Of a stretch of DNA of 64,000 nt, positions 36,432-46,650 are shown one piece after another. This DNA comes from Comamonadaceae bacterium (GTDB lineage Bacteria; Pseudomonadota; Gammaproteobacteria; Burkholderiales; Burkholderiaceae_C): NCBI GenBank assembly GCA_947442105.1, contig CANEVH010000003.1:31704-95703 (forward strand), in the 5' to 3' direction. A program made the position numbers and the translations under genes. Every line of letters starts with the position of its first letter. The first letter of the stretch is position 1. Under the pieces are notes generated by a model that did not search any database, had not been told where the DNA came from, and saw nothing but the letters and a program-made list of their open reading frames with translations.

Positions 36432-38249
36432 ATGAGCCAAGCCCCCAAAGACAGCCGCACCGTAGCAAGCGGCGTGCAGAAAATGACGCCTTCCGAGGCT
36501 TTTGTCGAAACCCTGGTCGCCAACGGCGTGACCGACATCTTCGGCATCATGGGCTCGGCCTTTATGGACGCGATGGACATTTTTGCCCCGGCCGGTATTC
36601 GCCTGGTGCCCGTGGTGCATGAACAAGGCGCGGCGCACATGGCCGACGGTTATGCCCGCGTATCGGGCCGCCACGGTGTGGTGATTGGCCAAAACGGCCC
36701 CGGCATCAGCAACTGCGTGACCGCCATTGCCGCGGCCTACTGGGCACACAGCCCGGTAGTGATGATCACGCCTGAGACCGGCACCATGGGCATGGGCCTA
36801 GGCGGCTTCCAAGAGGCCAACCAGCTGCCCATGTTCCAAGAATTCACCAAGTACCAAGGCCATGTGAACAACCCCAAGCGCATGGCCGAGTTCACCGGCC
36901 GCTGCTTTGACCGCGCCATGTCCGAGATGGCGCCCACCCAGCTCAATATTCCGCGCGACCATTTCTATGGCGAAATCATGTGCGAAATCCCCAAGCCCAT
37001 GCGCGTGGAGCGCGGCCATGGCGGGGAAAACAGCCTGGCCGCCGCAGTCGAACTGCTGGCCAACGCCAAGTTTCCGGTGATCCTCTCGGGCGGCGGTGTG
37101 GTGATGGGTGATGCGGTGGCCGAATGCGTGGCCCTGGCCGAGCGCCTGGGCGCGCCGGTGGCCAATGGCTATTTGCGCAACGACTCTTTTCCCGCCAGTC
37201 ACCCGCTGTGGGCTGGCCCCTTGGGCTACCAGGGCTCCAAAGCCGCCATGAAGCTGATCGCCCAGGCGGATGTGGTGATTGCCTTGGGTTCGCGCATGGG
37301 CCCGTTTGGCACGCTGCCCCAGCACGGCATGGACTACTGGCCCAAAGACGCCAAGATCATCCAGGTCGAAGCCGACCACACCAATCTGGGCTTGGTGAAA
37401 AAGATCACCGTGGGCATCCACGGCGACGCCAAGGCAGTGGCCAAAGAACTGCTCAAGCGCCTAACCGACCGCACCCTGGCCTGTGACGCCAACCAGGCCG
37501 AGCGCGCCGCCACCGTGGCCGCCGAGAAAGCCGCCTGGGAAAAAGAACTCGACGCCTGGACCCACGAGCGCGACCCCTACAGCCTGGACATGATTGACGA
37601 GGCCAAGGGCGAACGCACGCCCACCGGCGGCACCTACCTGCACCCGCGCCAGGTGCTGCGCGAGCTGGAAAAAGCCATGCCCCAGCGCGTGATGGTGTCC
37701 ACCGACATTGGCAACATCAACGCCGTGGCCAACAGCTACCTGCGCTTTGACGAGCCGCGCAGCTTCTTTGCGCCCATGAGCTTTGGCAACTGCGGCTATT
37801 CGCTGCCCACCATGATTGGCGCCAAAGCCGCCGCCATGGACCGCCCGGCCGTGGCCTATGCCGGTGACGGCGCCTGGGGCATGAGCATGTCCGAGCTGAT
37901 GACCGCCGTGCGCCACGACATTCCAGTCACCGCTGTGGTGTTCCACAACCGCCAATGGGGCGCGGAGAAGAAAAACCAGGTGGACTTCTACAACCGCCGC
38001 TTTGTGGCCGGTGAGCTGGAGAGCGAAAGCTTTGCCGGCATCGCCATCGCCATGGGCGCCGAGGGCATCGTCGTCGACAAACTAGAAGACGTGGGCCCGG
38101 CGTTGAAGCGCGCCATTGACATGCAGATGAACGAGGGCAAAACCTGCGTGATCGAGATCATGTGCACCCGCGAACTCGGCGACCCCTTCCGCCGCGACGC
38201 ACTGGCCAAGCCGGTGCGCTTTTTGGACAAGTACAAAGACTACGTCTAA
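36432..38249 (+). CDS. xsc: Sulfoacetaldehyde acetyltransferase
   Basis: 605 aa ThDP enzyme; MTPSEAFVETLVANGVTDIFGIMGSAFMDAMDIFAPAGIRLVPVVHEQGAAHMADGYARVSGRHGVVIGQNGPGISN and GDGAWGMSMSELMTAVRHDIPVTAVVFHNRQWGAEKKNQ. Confidence 0.92.
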   Translation: MSQAPKDSRTVASGVQKMTPSEAFVETLVANGVTDIFGIMGSAFMDAMDIFAPAGIRLVPVVHEQGAAHMADGYARVSGRHGVVIGQNGPGISNCVTAIAAAYWAHSPVVMITPETGTMGMGLGGFQEANQLPMFQEFTKYQGHVNNPKRMAEFTGRCFDRAMSEMAPTQLNIPRDHFYGEIMCEIPKPMRVERGHGGENSLAAAVELLANAKFPVILSGGGVVMGDAVAECVALAERLGAPVANGYLRNDSFPASHPLWAGPLGYQGSKAAMKLIAQADVVIALGSRMGPFGTLPQHGMDYWPKDAKIIQVEADHTNLGLVKKITVGIHGDAKAVAKELLKRLTDRTLACDANQAERAATVAAEKAAWEKELDAWTHERDPYSLDMIDEAKGERTPTGGTYLHPRQVLRELEKAMPQRVMVSTDIGNINAVANSYLRFDEPRSFFAPMSFGNCGYSLPTMIGAKAAAMDRPAVAYAGDGAWGMSMSELMTAVRHDIPVTAVVFHNRQWGAEKKNQVDFYNRRFVAGELESESFAGIAIAMGAEGIVVDKLEDVGPALKRAIDMQMNEGKTCVIEIMCTRELGDPFRRDALAKPVRFLDKYKDYV

Positions 38250-38282
38250 AGCCCACCGCCCAACGTCCACCGCCCTTTCGCC

Positions 38283-39395
38283 ATGGCCCAGGAACACCTG
38301 CTCACGCTCAACGCGGGCTCGTCGTCGGTCAAGTTCGCGCTGTTTGCCCGTGGCGACGCGGCGCTGGTGCCGGTGCGCAGCGGCCAGGTGGACGGCATTG
38401 GCAGCGGCGGCGTGGCAAACCATGCGCAGGCGCTGCAACAGGTGCTGCACGGCTTGGGCGATGTACACATAGGCGCCGTGGGCCACCGGGTGGTGCACGG
38501 CGGCACCCGGTTTGACGCGCCGGTGCGGGTGGACGAGGCGGTGCTGGACGCCATAGCCGCCCTGTCGCCGCTGGCGCCTTTGCACCAGCCGCACAACCTG
38601 GCGGGCATGGTGGCGGCGCGCCAGGCTTTTGCCGTGGTGCCCCAGGTGGCCTGCTTTGACACCGCCTTTCACCGCAGCATGCCGCAGATCAACCAGCGCT
38701 TTGCGCTGACGCAGGCGCTGTTTGACGCGGGCGTGCGCCGCTACGGCTTTCATGGCCTGAGCTACGAGTCCATTGCCCAGCAACTGCGCGCCCAGCACGC
38801 GGCTTTGGCGGGTGGGCGGGTGGTGGTGGCGCACCTGGGTAACGGCGCTTCGATGTGCGCCATGCAGGACGCACGCTCGGTAGCCACCACCATGGGCTTT
38901 TCGCCCCTGGACGGTTTGCCCATGGGCACGCGCTGCGGGCGGCTGGACCCGGCCGTGGTGCTGCACCTGCTGCAGGACCGCAGCACTGAGGAAGTCGCGC
39001 ATTTGCTCTACCATGGCTCGGGCCTGCTGGGTTTGTCGGGCGTGTCTAGCGATATGCGCGCACTCGAAGCGTCCGCGCTGCCGGAGGCGGCGATGGCGAT
39101 TGACTATTTTGTAGAGCAGGTGCTGCGCGAAATAGCGGCCATGGCTTCGGCGCTGCGCGGCATCGATGCGCTGGTGTTCACCGGCGGCATGGGCGAAAAC
39201 GCGGTGGCCTTGCGCCAACGCATCGTGCAAGGCGCCGCCTGGATGGGCTTGCAGCTTGACGCCCAGGCCAACCAAGCAGGCCGCGCCACCATCAGCGCCG
39301 CCGACAGCCCGGTCGCCGTGCTGGTGCTGCGCACCAACGAAGAGGCGGTGATCGCCCGCCACACCGGGCATGTGGCTTGGGGCGCGAGCGCCTGA
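38283..39395 (+). CDS. ackA: Acetate kinase
   Basis: LTLNAGSSSVKFALF, HRVVHGG, VAHLGNGASMCA, VFTGGMGENA motifs. Confidence 0.93.
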   Translation: MAQEHLLTLNAGSSSVKFALFARGDAALVPVRSGQVDGIGSGGVANHAQALQQVLHGLGDVHIGAVGHRVVHGGTRFDAPVRVDEAVLDAIAALSPLAPLHQPHNLAGMVAARQAFAVVPQVACFDTAFHRSMPQINQRFALTQALFDAGVRRYGFHGLSYESIAQQLRAQHAALAGGRVVVAHLGNGASMCAMQDARSVATTMGFSPLDGLPMGTRCGRLDPAVVLHLLQDRSTEEVAHLLYHGSGLLGLSGVSSDMRALEASALPEAAMAIDYFVEQVLREIAAMASALRGIDALVFTGGMGENAVALRQRIVQGAAWMGLQLDAQANQAGRATISAADSPVAVLVLRTNEEAVIARHTGHVAWGASA

Positions 39396-39441
39396 GCCCG
39401 CCCATTGGCACCTACTGTTTACGCAACCCAGCGAGGCACGC

Positions 39442-42405
39442 ATGTTCAAGTTTCTGTCTTCCGAGCCCGTGCACCAGCCGCTGGCAGCGCCCACGCCCAC
39501 CGCGCAGACCACCATCAAGTGCACCACCTGCTATATGTGCGCCTGCCGCTGCGGCATCCGCGTGCACCTGCGCGAGGGTGACAACGGCCCCGAGGTGCGC
39601 TACATCGACGGCAACCCGAACCACCCGCTCAACCAGGGCGTGATTTGCGCCAAGGGCGCCTCGGGCATCATGAAACAGATCTCGCCCGCGCGCCTGACGC
39701 AGCCGCTCTTACGCAAGCCCGGCAGCGAGCGCGGCGCCTCTGAGTTTGAGGCCATCAGTTGGGAAAAAGCCTACGAGATCTTGACCGAGCGCCTGCAGAA
39801 AATCCGCTCCACCGACCCCAAGAAATTTGCGCTGTTCACCGGGCGCGACCAGATGCAGGCGCTCACCGGCCTGTTTGCCCGCCAGTTCGGCACGCCCAAT
39901 TACGCGGCGCACGGCGGCTTTTGCTCGGTCAATATGGCTGCCGGCATGATTTACACCGTGGGCGGCAGTTTTTGGGAATTTGGCGGGCCCGACCTGGACC
40001 ATGCCAAGGTGTTTGTCATGCTGGGCACGGCCGAAGACCACCACAGCAACCCGATGAAGATCGCGCTGTCCAAGTTCAAACGCGCGGGCGGGCGCTTTAT
40101 CTCGATCAACCCGATTCGCACCGGCTACTCGGCCATTGCCGACGAGTGGATTCCCATCAAGCCCGGCACCGACGGCGCGCTCTTGATGGCGCTGCTGCAC
40201 GAGCTGATTCGCACCGACACGCTGGACCACGCCTTTCTTAAACGCTTTACCAACGCGCCGCAACTGGTAGTGCTGGACGAGGGTGCGCGCGAAGGCCTGT
40301 TTGCCTTTGACGCCAACCCGGAAAAAGGCCCGCCCGGCGACGGCCGCAATCCGCACAACAAACTGATTTTTGACAAAACCAGCGGCACGGTGTTGAACGC
40401 CTACCCCGAAGGCATTGCTGACGGTTGCGACCCGTCGTTGGAGGGCCACTACACGCTGGCCGACGGCACCCGCGTCACCCCGGCGTTCCAGTTGCTGCGC
40501 GAGCGCGTGGCCTCTTGCACGCCCGAATGGGCCGCCACCATCACCGGCATTGACGCCCACCGCATCGTGGCGCTGGCGCAGGAGATGGGCAACGCCGCCT
40601 TGCAGCAGGCGTTCGAGCTTCCCATCCCCTGGACCGACGCCTGGGGCAAAGTGCACCCGACCACACAGGCGCGGCCTCTGGCTTTTCACGCCATGCGCGG
40701 CCTGGCGGCGCATTCCAACGGCTTTCAGACGGTGCGTGCGCTGGCGGTGCTGATGAGCGTGCTGGGCACGATTGACGCGCCCGGCGGCTTTCGCCACAAG
40801 GCGCCCTACCCGCGCCACATCGTGCCCAACTACCGGGCCTTCAATTCGCCCGAGATGATTCAGCCCAACACGCCGCTCAACGCCGCGCCGCTGGGTTTTC
40901 CGGCGCACCCGGACGAGCTGGCCATCAACCCCGACGGCTCGCCCATCCGCATTGACCATGCGTTTTCGTGGGAGCATCCGCTGTCGGCCCACGGCATGAT
41001 GCACAACGTCATCACCAACGCAGCCAAGGGCGACCCCTATCGCATCGACACGCTAATGATCTTCATGGCCAATATGGCCTGGAACAGCTCCATGAACACC
41101 ATGGGCGTGCGCGAAATGCTCAACCGCAAGGACGAGAAGGGCGAGCACGTCATTCCCTTCATCGTCGTTTGCGACGCCTTCCAAAGCGAGACCGTGGCCT
41201 TTGCGGACCTGGTGCTGCCGGATACCACTTACCTGGAACGCCACGACGTGATGGGCATGCTGGACCGGCCGATCTCCGAGTTCAACGGCCCGGTGGATTC
41301 GGTGCGCATTCCGGTGGTCAAGCCGCTGGGCGAATGCCGGCCGTTCCAAGAGGTGCTGATTGAGCTGGCGTCTCGCCTGAAGTTTCCGGCCTTCACCACG
41401 CCCGAGGGGGGGCGCAAGTTCACCGGCTACCCGGACTTTGTGGTGAACTTTCAGCCCCAACCCGGCATCGGCTTTTTGATGGGCTGGCGCGGCAAAAATG
41501 GCGACGAGCACCTGCGCGGCGAACCCAACCCCAAACAGTGGGAAGCCTACGAGAAGAACGACTGCGTGTTCCAGTACCACATGCCGCAGACCATGCACTA
41601 CATGCGCAACTGGAACCGGGAGTATTTGGACTTTGCCAAAGAGAAAGGCTGGCGCCAAAAGAACGACCCGGTGCAGCTGGCCATTTACTCCGACACCTTG
41701 CAGGCCTTTCGCCTGGCCGCCCAAGGCAAAACCGAAGGGCGCCAACCGCCCGCGCACTTGCGTGCGCGCATCAGCACCTATTTCGACCCGCTGCCGTTTT
41801 GGTACGCGCCGCTGGAAGAAGACGCCACCGACTTGGAAGCCTATCCGCTCAACGCCATCACCCAGCGGCCTATGGCCATGTACCACTCCTGGGACTCGCA
41901 AAACGCCTGGCTGCGCCAGATCCATAGCCACAACTACCTGCATGTGAACCCGCGCACCGCGCAGGCCGCCGGTATTGCAGACGGCGGCTGGGCCTGGGTG
42001 GAAAGCCAATGGGGCCAGGTGCGCTGCATGCTGCGCTACAGCGAGGCGGTAGAACCCGGCACGGTCTGGACCTGGAACGCCATTGGCAAAGCCGACGGCG
42101 CCTGGCAACTCGCCCCCGGCGCCGACGAGGCGCGCAAGGGATTTTTGCTCAACCACCTGATTTCCGAAGAGCTGCCCATGGCCGGCACGGCCAGCGGCCG
42201 CATCAGCAACTCTGACCCCATCACCGGCCAAGCCGGCTGGTACGACGTGCGGGTGCGCATTCGCCCCGCCGAGCCCGAAGAGCCGCAAGAGACCTTTCCG
42301 CAAGTGGCCAGCATGCCCGCCGTGCCGGGCGTGGTGGGCAAGGCGGCACAGGTGCTAACTTACTTTGCGGGCAAGAAAAAGAACGCCGGAGGCAAAAAAC
42401 CATGA
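39442..42405 (+). CDS. soeA: Molybdopterin oxidoreductase, putative sulfite dehydrogenase SoeA
   Basis: N-terminal CxxCxxxC cluster motif (CYMCACRC), molybdopterin-domain architecture, no Tat signal. Followed by FeS and DmsC-like subunits and downstream of xsc/ackA. Confidence 0.75.
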   Translation: MFKFLSSEPVHQPLAAPTPTAQTTIKCTTCYMCACRCGIRVHLREGDNGPEVRYIDGNPNHPLNQGVICAKGASGIMKQISPARLTQPLLRKPGSERGASEFEAISWEKAYEILTERLQKIRSTDPKKFALFTGRDQMQALTGLFARQFGTPNYAAHGGFCSVNMAAGMIYTVGGSFWEFGGPDLDHAKVFVMLGTAEDHHSNPMKIALSKFKRAGGRFISINPIRTGYSAIADEWIPIKPGTDGALLMALLHELIRTDTLDHAFLKRFTNAPQLVVLDEGAREGLFAFDANPEKGPPGDGRNPHNKLIFDKTSGTVLNAYPEGIADGCDPSLEGHYTLADGTRVTPAFQLLRERVASCTPEWAATITGIDAHRIVALAQEMGNAALQQAFELPIPWTDAWGKVHPTTQARPLAFHAMRGLAAHSNGFQTVRALAVLMSVLGTIDAPGGFRHKAPYPRHIVPNYRAFNSPEMIQPNTPLNAAPLGFPAHPDELAINPDGSPIRIDHAFSWEHPLSAHGMMHNVITNAAKGDPYRIDTLMIFMANMAWNSSMNTMGVREMLNRKDEKGEHVIPFIVVCDAFQSETVAFADLVLPDTTYLERHDVMGMLDRPISEFNGPVDSVRIPVVKPLGECRPFQEVLIELASRLKFPAFTTPEGGRKFTGYPDFVVNFQPQPGIGFLMGWRGKNGDEHLRGEPNPKQWEAYEKNDCVFQYHMPQTMHYMRNWNREYLDFAKEKGWRQKNDPVQLAIYSDTLQAFRLAAQGKTEGRQPPAHLRARISTYFDPLPFWYAPLEEDATDLEAYPLNAITQRPMAMYHSWDSQNAWLRQIHSHNYLHVNPRTAQAAGIADGGWAWVESQWGQVRCMLRYSEAVEPGTVWTWNAIGKADGAWQLAPGADEARKGFLLNHLISEELPMAGTASGRISNSDPITGQAGWYDVRVRIRPAEPEEPQETFPQVASMPAVPGVVGKAAQVLTYFAGKKKNAGGKKP

Positions 42406-43223
42406 TTCAGTGGCTCAAAGACCTGTTGCAATCCAACCTGGTAGAGAACAGCCCCGGTGCGCGCACCACAAGGCCTGCGCCCGCCGCACCCACCCCGCCT
42501 AAACGGGTACGCGCCGAGCAGGGCGAAACCTTGGCCAAGCAGCTCGCGCTGGTGATTGACCTCAATGTCTGCGTAGGCTGCCACGCCTGCGTGACCTCCT
42601 GCAAGCAATGGAACACCTCGGGCAGCGCAGGTCCCTTGGCCGACTTTGCGCCCTACGGCGCCAACCCGACCGGCACCTTTTTCAACCGGGTGCAAACCTA
42701 CGAGGCCGGGGAGTTTCCGGGCACCGACACCATCCACTTCCCCAAAAGCTGCCTGCACTGCGAAGAGCCGCCCTGCGTGCCGGTCTGCCCCACGGGTGCG
42801 AGCTACAAGCGCGCCGAGGACGGCATCGTGCTGGTGGACTACGACAAGTGCATCGGCTGCAAGTACTGCGCCTGGGCCTGCCCCTACGGCGCGCGCGAAA
42901 TCGACGAAGAGCGCCAGGTGATGACCAAGTGCACGCTGTGTGTGGACCGCATTTACGACGAGCAGCTACCGGTGGAAGACCGCAAGCCGGCCTGCGTGAA
43001 AGCCTGCCCCACCAACGCCCGCCTGTTTGGCGACGTGAAAGACCCGAACTCCGAGGTGAGCATCGCCATCCGCGAGCGCGGCGGCTATTCGCTCATGCCC
43101 GAGTGGGAAACCAGCCCGGCTAACCAGTATTTGCCACGCCACATCACCCCCATGGCGCACAGCGCAGCCCCGGTGGCGCCCACGGCCACACCCGCCGTGT
43201 TCCGCTCCCGCACCGCAGATTGA
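42402..43223 (+). CDS. soeB: 4Fe-4S ferredoxin-type subunit, putative SoeB
   Basis: CVGCHACVTSCKQWN, CEEPPCVPVCPTGA, CIGCKYCAWACPYGAR, CTLCVDR. Confidence 0.8.
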   Translation: MIQWLKDLLQSNLVENSPGARTTRPAPAAPTPPKRVRAEQGETLAKQLALVIDLNVCVGCHACVTSCKQWNTSGSAGPLADFAPYGANPTGTFFNRVQTYEAGEFPGTDTIHFPKSCLHCEEPPCVPVCPTGASYKRAEDGIVLVDYDKCIGCKYCAWACPYGAREIDEERQVMTKCTLCVDRIYDEQLPVEDRKPACVKACPTNARLFGDVKDPNSEVSIAIRERGGYSLMPEWETSPANQYLPRHITPMAHSAAPVAPTATPAVFRSRTAD

Positions 43224-43229
43224 CCCGCC

Positions 43230-44162
43230 ATGCATCCTGCTTTTTCGATTCTGTTTTTCACCACCTTGGCCGGGGCCGCACAAGGTCTGGTGGTGGCGCT
43301 GGCGCTGGCGTTGCTGGCCGGTGTGGCCATGGACGCCACGTTTTTGCTGCAAGCCCTGGCCGTGGGCGAAGTGCTGCTCGTCGCCGGTCTGGGCGCCTCG
43401 TTTTTGCACCTGGGCCACAAGATGCGCGCATGGCGTGCGGTGTTGATGTGGCGCACCTCGTGGATGTCGCGCGAGGTGATTGTGTTGCCTGCCTTTATTG
43501 GCGTGGTGGGCGCCTGGTGGCTGAGCTTGTGGCTCGATGTCAGTGGCATTTGGGCGCAGGCTTTGCCACTCTTGGTGGTGCTGGGCGCCTTGCTGCTGTG
43601 GTACTGCACCGCCATGATTTACGCCTGCCTGCGCTTTATCCAGGAATGGGCACACTGGCTTACCGTGGCCAACTTCACGCTGATTGGCCTGTCTTCGGGC
43701 AGCATGCTGGCCTGCGCGCTGGCCGCGCTGGCGAACCAGAACGCGCTGCTGACCGTGCTGGCCCCGTGGGCTACGGAGGTCACGCTGCTGGCCGGCCTGG
43801 CGCGCTGGGCCAGCCTGCGCCGCAACGCGGACTTGCGCGCTATCTCCACGCTGCAGTCGGCCACCGGCATCAAGGCGCCCAAGCTGGTGCAAAAGTCCAT
43901 GGGCATGTCGGCCGGGTCCTTCAACACCCGCGAGTTTTTCCACGGCGCAAGCCTGGCCGTGGTGCGCAATCTGCGCTGGGCGTTCTCACTGGGTCTGTTC
44001 GTGCTGCCGCTGGTGCTGGCCTGGTGGGCATTTTCCAGCGCCGCGCTGTGGCCCTGGGTGCTGGCGTCAGTCTTGCAAGCGCCGTCGCTGATCGCCGAGC
44101 GCTGGGTGTTTTTTGCCCAGGCCAAGCACCCGCAGAATTTGTACTACCAGACGGTGGGTTAA
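43230..44162 (+). CDS. soeC: DmsC-type membrane anchor, putative SoeC
   Basis: Multi-pass membrane protein MHPAFSILFFTTLAGAAQGLVVALALALLAG..., DmsC-like, 6 bp after soeB. Confidence 0.75.
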   Translation: MHPAFSILFFTTLAGAAQGLVVALALALLAGVAMDATFLLQALAVGEVLLVAGLGASFLHLGHKMRAWRAVLMWRTSWMSREVIVLPAFIGVVGAWWLSLWLDVSGIWAQALPLLVVLGALLLWYCTAMIYACLRFIQEWAHWLTVANFTLIGLSSGSMLACALAALANQNALLTVLAPWATEVTLLAGLARWASLRRNADLRAISTLQSATGIKAPKLVQKSMGMSAGSFNTREFFHGASLAVVRNLRWAFSLGLFVLPLVLAWWAFSSAALWPWVLASVLQAPSLIAERWVFFAQAKHPQNLYYQTVG

Positions 44163-44545
44163 GCCACGGGCGGGGCTGCACCTTAGGGCGCAGCACGTAC
44201 TCAGGCTTAGCGCGGGCATCGCGTCCCCCCGCGTCACAAACCAGACCACTCACCTCCCTTCGGGCCTGCGCCCGTACGCCTCCGAACTCCACGCGTGGCT
44301 CTCGGACCGCCACTTAGAATGCCGGAATAAACATCAATTCCGATCAATATTTGTCGTAGCAAGTCCGAGTGATAGGTGTACATCGCCACGCCGTGAGCCG
44401 ATGTGCCCTGTGGAACTTGCGAGCACGACTTCTGGGGGAAGTATCCAATGGCGTTCGACACCGGCATTGCAAGCCGAAAGTGCTCCAGCACGCCTGAAAT
44501 TTTGCCCGGGTCAGCCCGCCCCCATGCAAACGGGCGTGAAAGCAG

Positions 44546-45337
44546 ATGCCGTCGCATCTGTGGGCCAGGATGGCCCGTGTGAGCCTGCAAGCCAATGCTT
44601 CTGCCAGCGTCAACGCTGCCACCTACAGCTTACGCCTTGCGCAATCGAAAGCAGATCTGCGCGCGGTGCAGCGCCTGCGGTTTGAGGTGTTCAATCTCGA
44701 ACTCCAAGAAGGCCTCGCAGCGTCCTATGCCAGCGGCCTGGACGCGGATCCTTTTGATGCAGTGTGTGACCATTTGATGGTCGAGGATGCCGCCAGCGCA
44801 ATGGTGGTGGGCACCTACCGCCTGCAAACCGGCATGTGCGCTGCTACTGCGCTGGGCTACTACTGTGCGCAGGAGTTCGACTTCTCTGTCTACGAGGCGT
44901 TGCGGCCCGAACTGCTAGAACTCGGGCGGGCGTGCATTGCGCACAAGCACCGGTCCATGCAGGTGCTGAGTCTGTTGTGGCGCGGCATTGCAGAGTACGC
45001 GACGGCGCGTGGTGCGCGCTATTTGTTCGGATGCAGTTCCTTAACTTCCCAAGACCCGGCGGTCGGCCATGCGGCCTATGTGGCTTTGCAAACCTATCTT
45101 GCGCCGCAACACCTGCGCACCTTTGCGCTTGCGGACTATGACCTGCCGCGCGTAGACGCCGTCTTGGCTGAGGTGCACATTCCCAAATTGCTGACGGCTT
45201 ATCTGGCCCTTGGCGCCTGGGTATGCAGCCCGCCGGCACTAGACCGCAGTTTTGGGACCATTGATTTTTTGACCTGCCTGGACTTGCAATCGCCCCACAT
45301 GGCGCAGCGGCGCAAGCGCTTCGGAATTACAGCTTGA
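44546..45337 (+). CDS. GNAT-type N-acyltransferase (OlsB/hemolysin-like)
   Basis: YSLRLAQSKADLRAVQRLRFEVFNLELQEGL...LELGRACIAHKHRS... ; start could be internal. Confidence 0.75.
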   Translation: MPSHLWARMARVSLQANASASVNAATYSLRLAQSKADLRAVQRLRFEVFNLELQEGLAASYASGLDADPFDAVCDHLMVEDAASAMVVGTYRLQTGMCAATALGYYCAQEFDFSVYEALRPELLELGRACIAHKHRSMQVLSLLWRGIAEYATARGARYLFGCSSLTSQDPAVGHAAYVALQTYLAPQHLRTFALADYDLPRVDAVLAEVHIPKLLTAYLALGAWVCSPPALDRSFGTIDFLTCLDLQSPHMAQRRKRFGITA

Positions 45338-46079
45338 AGCGCGACGTGCCGGCCAGGCGGCCCGCCGCCTCAAACCGGCGTTCCTCCACGGAAATGCCGT
45401 CGGCGTAGATTTTCAAGAGCGTGCTGGCGCGCGTGCCGTAATCGGGCGTGGCAATAAACGCGGTGGACAAGGCCCGCTCCCTTTCCAGGGGAATTCCCGT
45501 TTGGGGCAGTAGTTCGTCCGGCGCAGCTTCGGCGTCGCACAACAAATCCCACAAAGCATGGTCTTGGTCTGGCGGCGTACCTTCCACCGCCTGCGCCAGA
45601 CCGGTACGCAACTTCTCCAGTTTTGGCCACGGACTCAAGAAGTCCGCGTTGGACACCGCGCCTATGCCCGCGGCCAGCTCCAGCATGCGCGCGTGCCGAC
45701 TCTCCAGCCCCAAAAGCTGGGTGCCATCGAAAACCAGCAAGTTAAACCCGTTGTAGCGCCCGACGGTGGGCAATATGCTCTCCACGTAATTCGCGGCGGA
45801 AAGCGTGCCTTGCAGAAAGTTGGCGACAAGCGCGCCGCGCGACGGGGCGTCAGCCCGAAAATTGGCGGGGTCGCGGTAATTGGTCAGAGCCGCCACGCGA
45901 CCGCTGCGGCTAACGCCCAGCCAAGTGCCGCCACCGGCCAGGTCGCGCCCGGCCAGCACCTGGCCGCCGTTCCACCAGTGCATTGCCTGGCTTGGCCGTG
46001 CGTAGAACTCGTCGCGGTTTGCCAGCAGCAGCAGCGGCTGAGCGGTGCCGGGCTGCCAGCTCCAGGCGATCAAGCACAT
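45327..46079 (-). CDS. NRDE (TANGO2-like) family protein
   Basis: MCLIAWSWQPGTAQPLLLLANRDEFYARPS, including the defining NRDE tetrapeptide. Confidence 0.92.
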   Translation of the reverse strand: MCLIAWSWQPGTAQPLLLLANRDEFYARPSQAMHWWNGGQVLAGRDLAGGGTWLGVSRSGRVAALTNYRDPANFRADAPSRGALVANFLQGTLSAANYVESILPTVGRYNGFNLLVFDGTQLLGLESRHARMLELAAGIGAVSNADFLSPWPKLEKLRTGLAQAVEGTPPDQDHALWDLLCDAEAAPDELLPQTGIPLERERALSTAFIATPDYGTRASTLLKIYADGISVEERRFEAAGRLAGTSRFKL

Positions 46080-46081
46080 GC

Positions 46082-46639
46082 TCAGGCGCTGGTAGCAGTG
46101 TGGAGTTGCTCGAAAGCCATCGTCGCGGGGGCCTTGCCAAAGTCGTGCCCCAGCTCCACGCCGGCAGTTCGGCAGTACTCCCCTAAGAGCGCAAAGTGGT
46201 GCACGGTATGGGAGGAGAGGAACAACAACTCGCGGCCCAAGCTGGTATCCACCGTGAGTTCTATCTCACCCCGCGCCCCAGCAAGCAGCCGTGTAAGCAA
46301 GGGCGTCTGCAAATCTAGGTTCTTCTCTTGTGCCAGTGCTGCAAAGCTGTCGGTCAGTTGTTTCAAAGCAGCGAGGGTTGCAGCTGGATCGGTTTGAATG
46401 CGCGGGTCGCGGTCGCGTGCGTCGTAGCAAACACAGCGATCCCTTGAAGCCAATGCGTTCACCAAGGCCAGGTAATGCTCAATGATGTGGCGCAGATGCG
46501 GACCCACTGCGCGGGAATAGACAAAGCCGGCATCAGCCTCCGCGCCTAAACGGGTGACCATGGCAGCGGCTTGCGCAAGCAGGGCCGCGTTGTACCGCCA
46601 CAAAGCGGCAGCGGAGGTGTTCTGTGGGGAAATTTGCAT
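46082..46639 (-). CDS. DinB-superfamily protein
   Basis: HLRHIIEHYLAL and ELLFLSSHTVHHFALLGEYCR metal-binding His pattern. Confidence 0.75.
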   Translation of the reverse strand: MQISPQNTSAAALWRYNAALLAQAAAMVTRLGAEADAGFVYSRAVGPHLRHIIEHYLALVNALASRDRCVCYDARDRDPRIQTDPAATLAALKQLTDSFAALAQEKNLDLQTPLLTRLLAGARGEIELTVDTSLGRELLFLSSHTVHHFALLGEYCRTAGVELGHDFGKAPATMAFEQLHTATSA

Positions 46640-46650
46640 GGTGTCGGTAT

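Noticed and set aside
38082-39527. Minus-strand ORF (481 aa) opposite xsc/ackA
   Set aside because: Spans two convincing plus-strand genes and their gap; no domain signature.
39709-41004. Long minus-strand ORF (431 aa) opposite soeA
   Set aside because: Antisense shadow ORF in high-GC DNA; low-complexity His/Arg/Gly-rich translation with no recognisable domain. The plus-strand soeA is clearly coding.
41053-42303. Long minus-strand ORF (416 aa) opposite soeA
   Set aside because: Same reason: mirror of the codon bias of the real gene.
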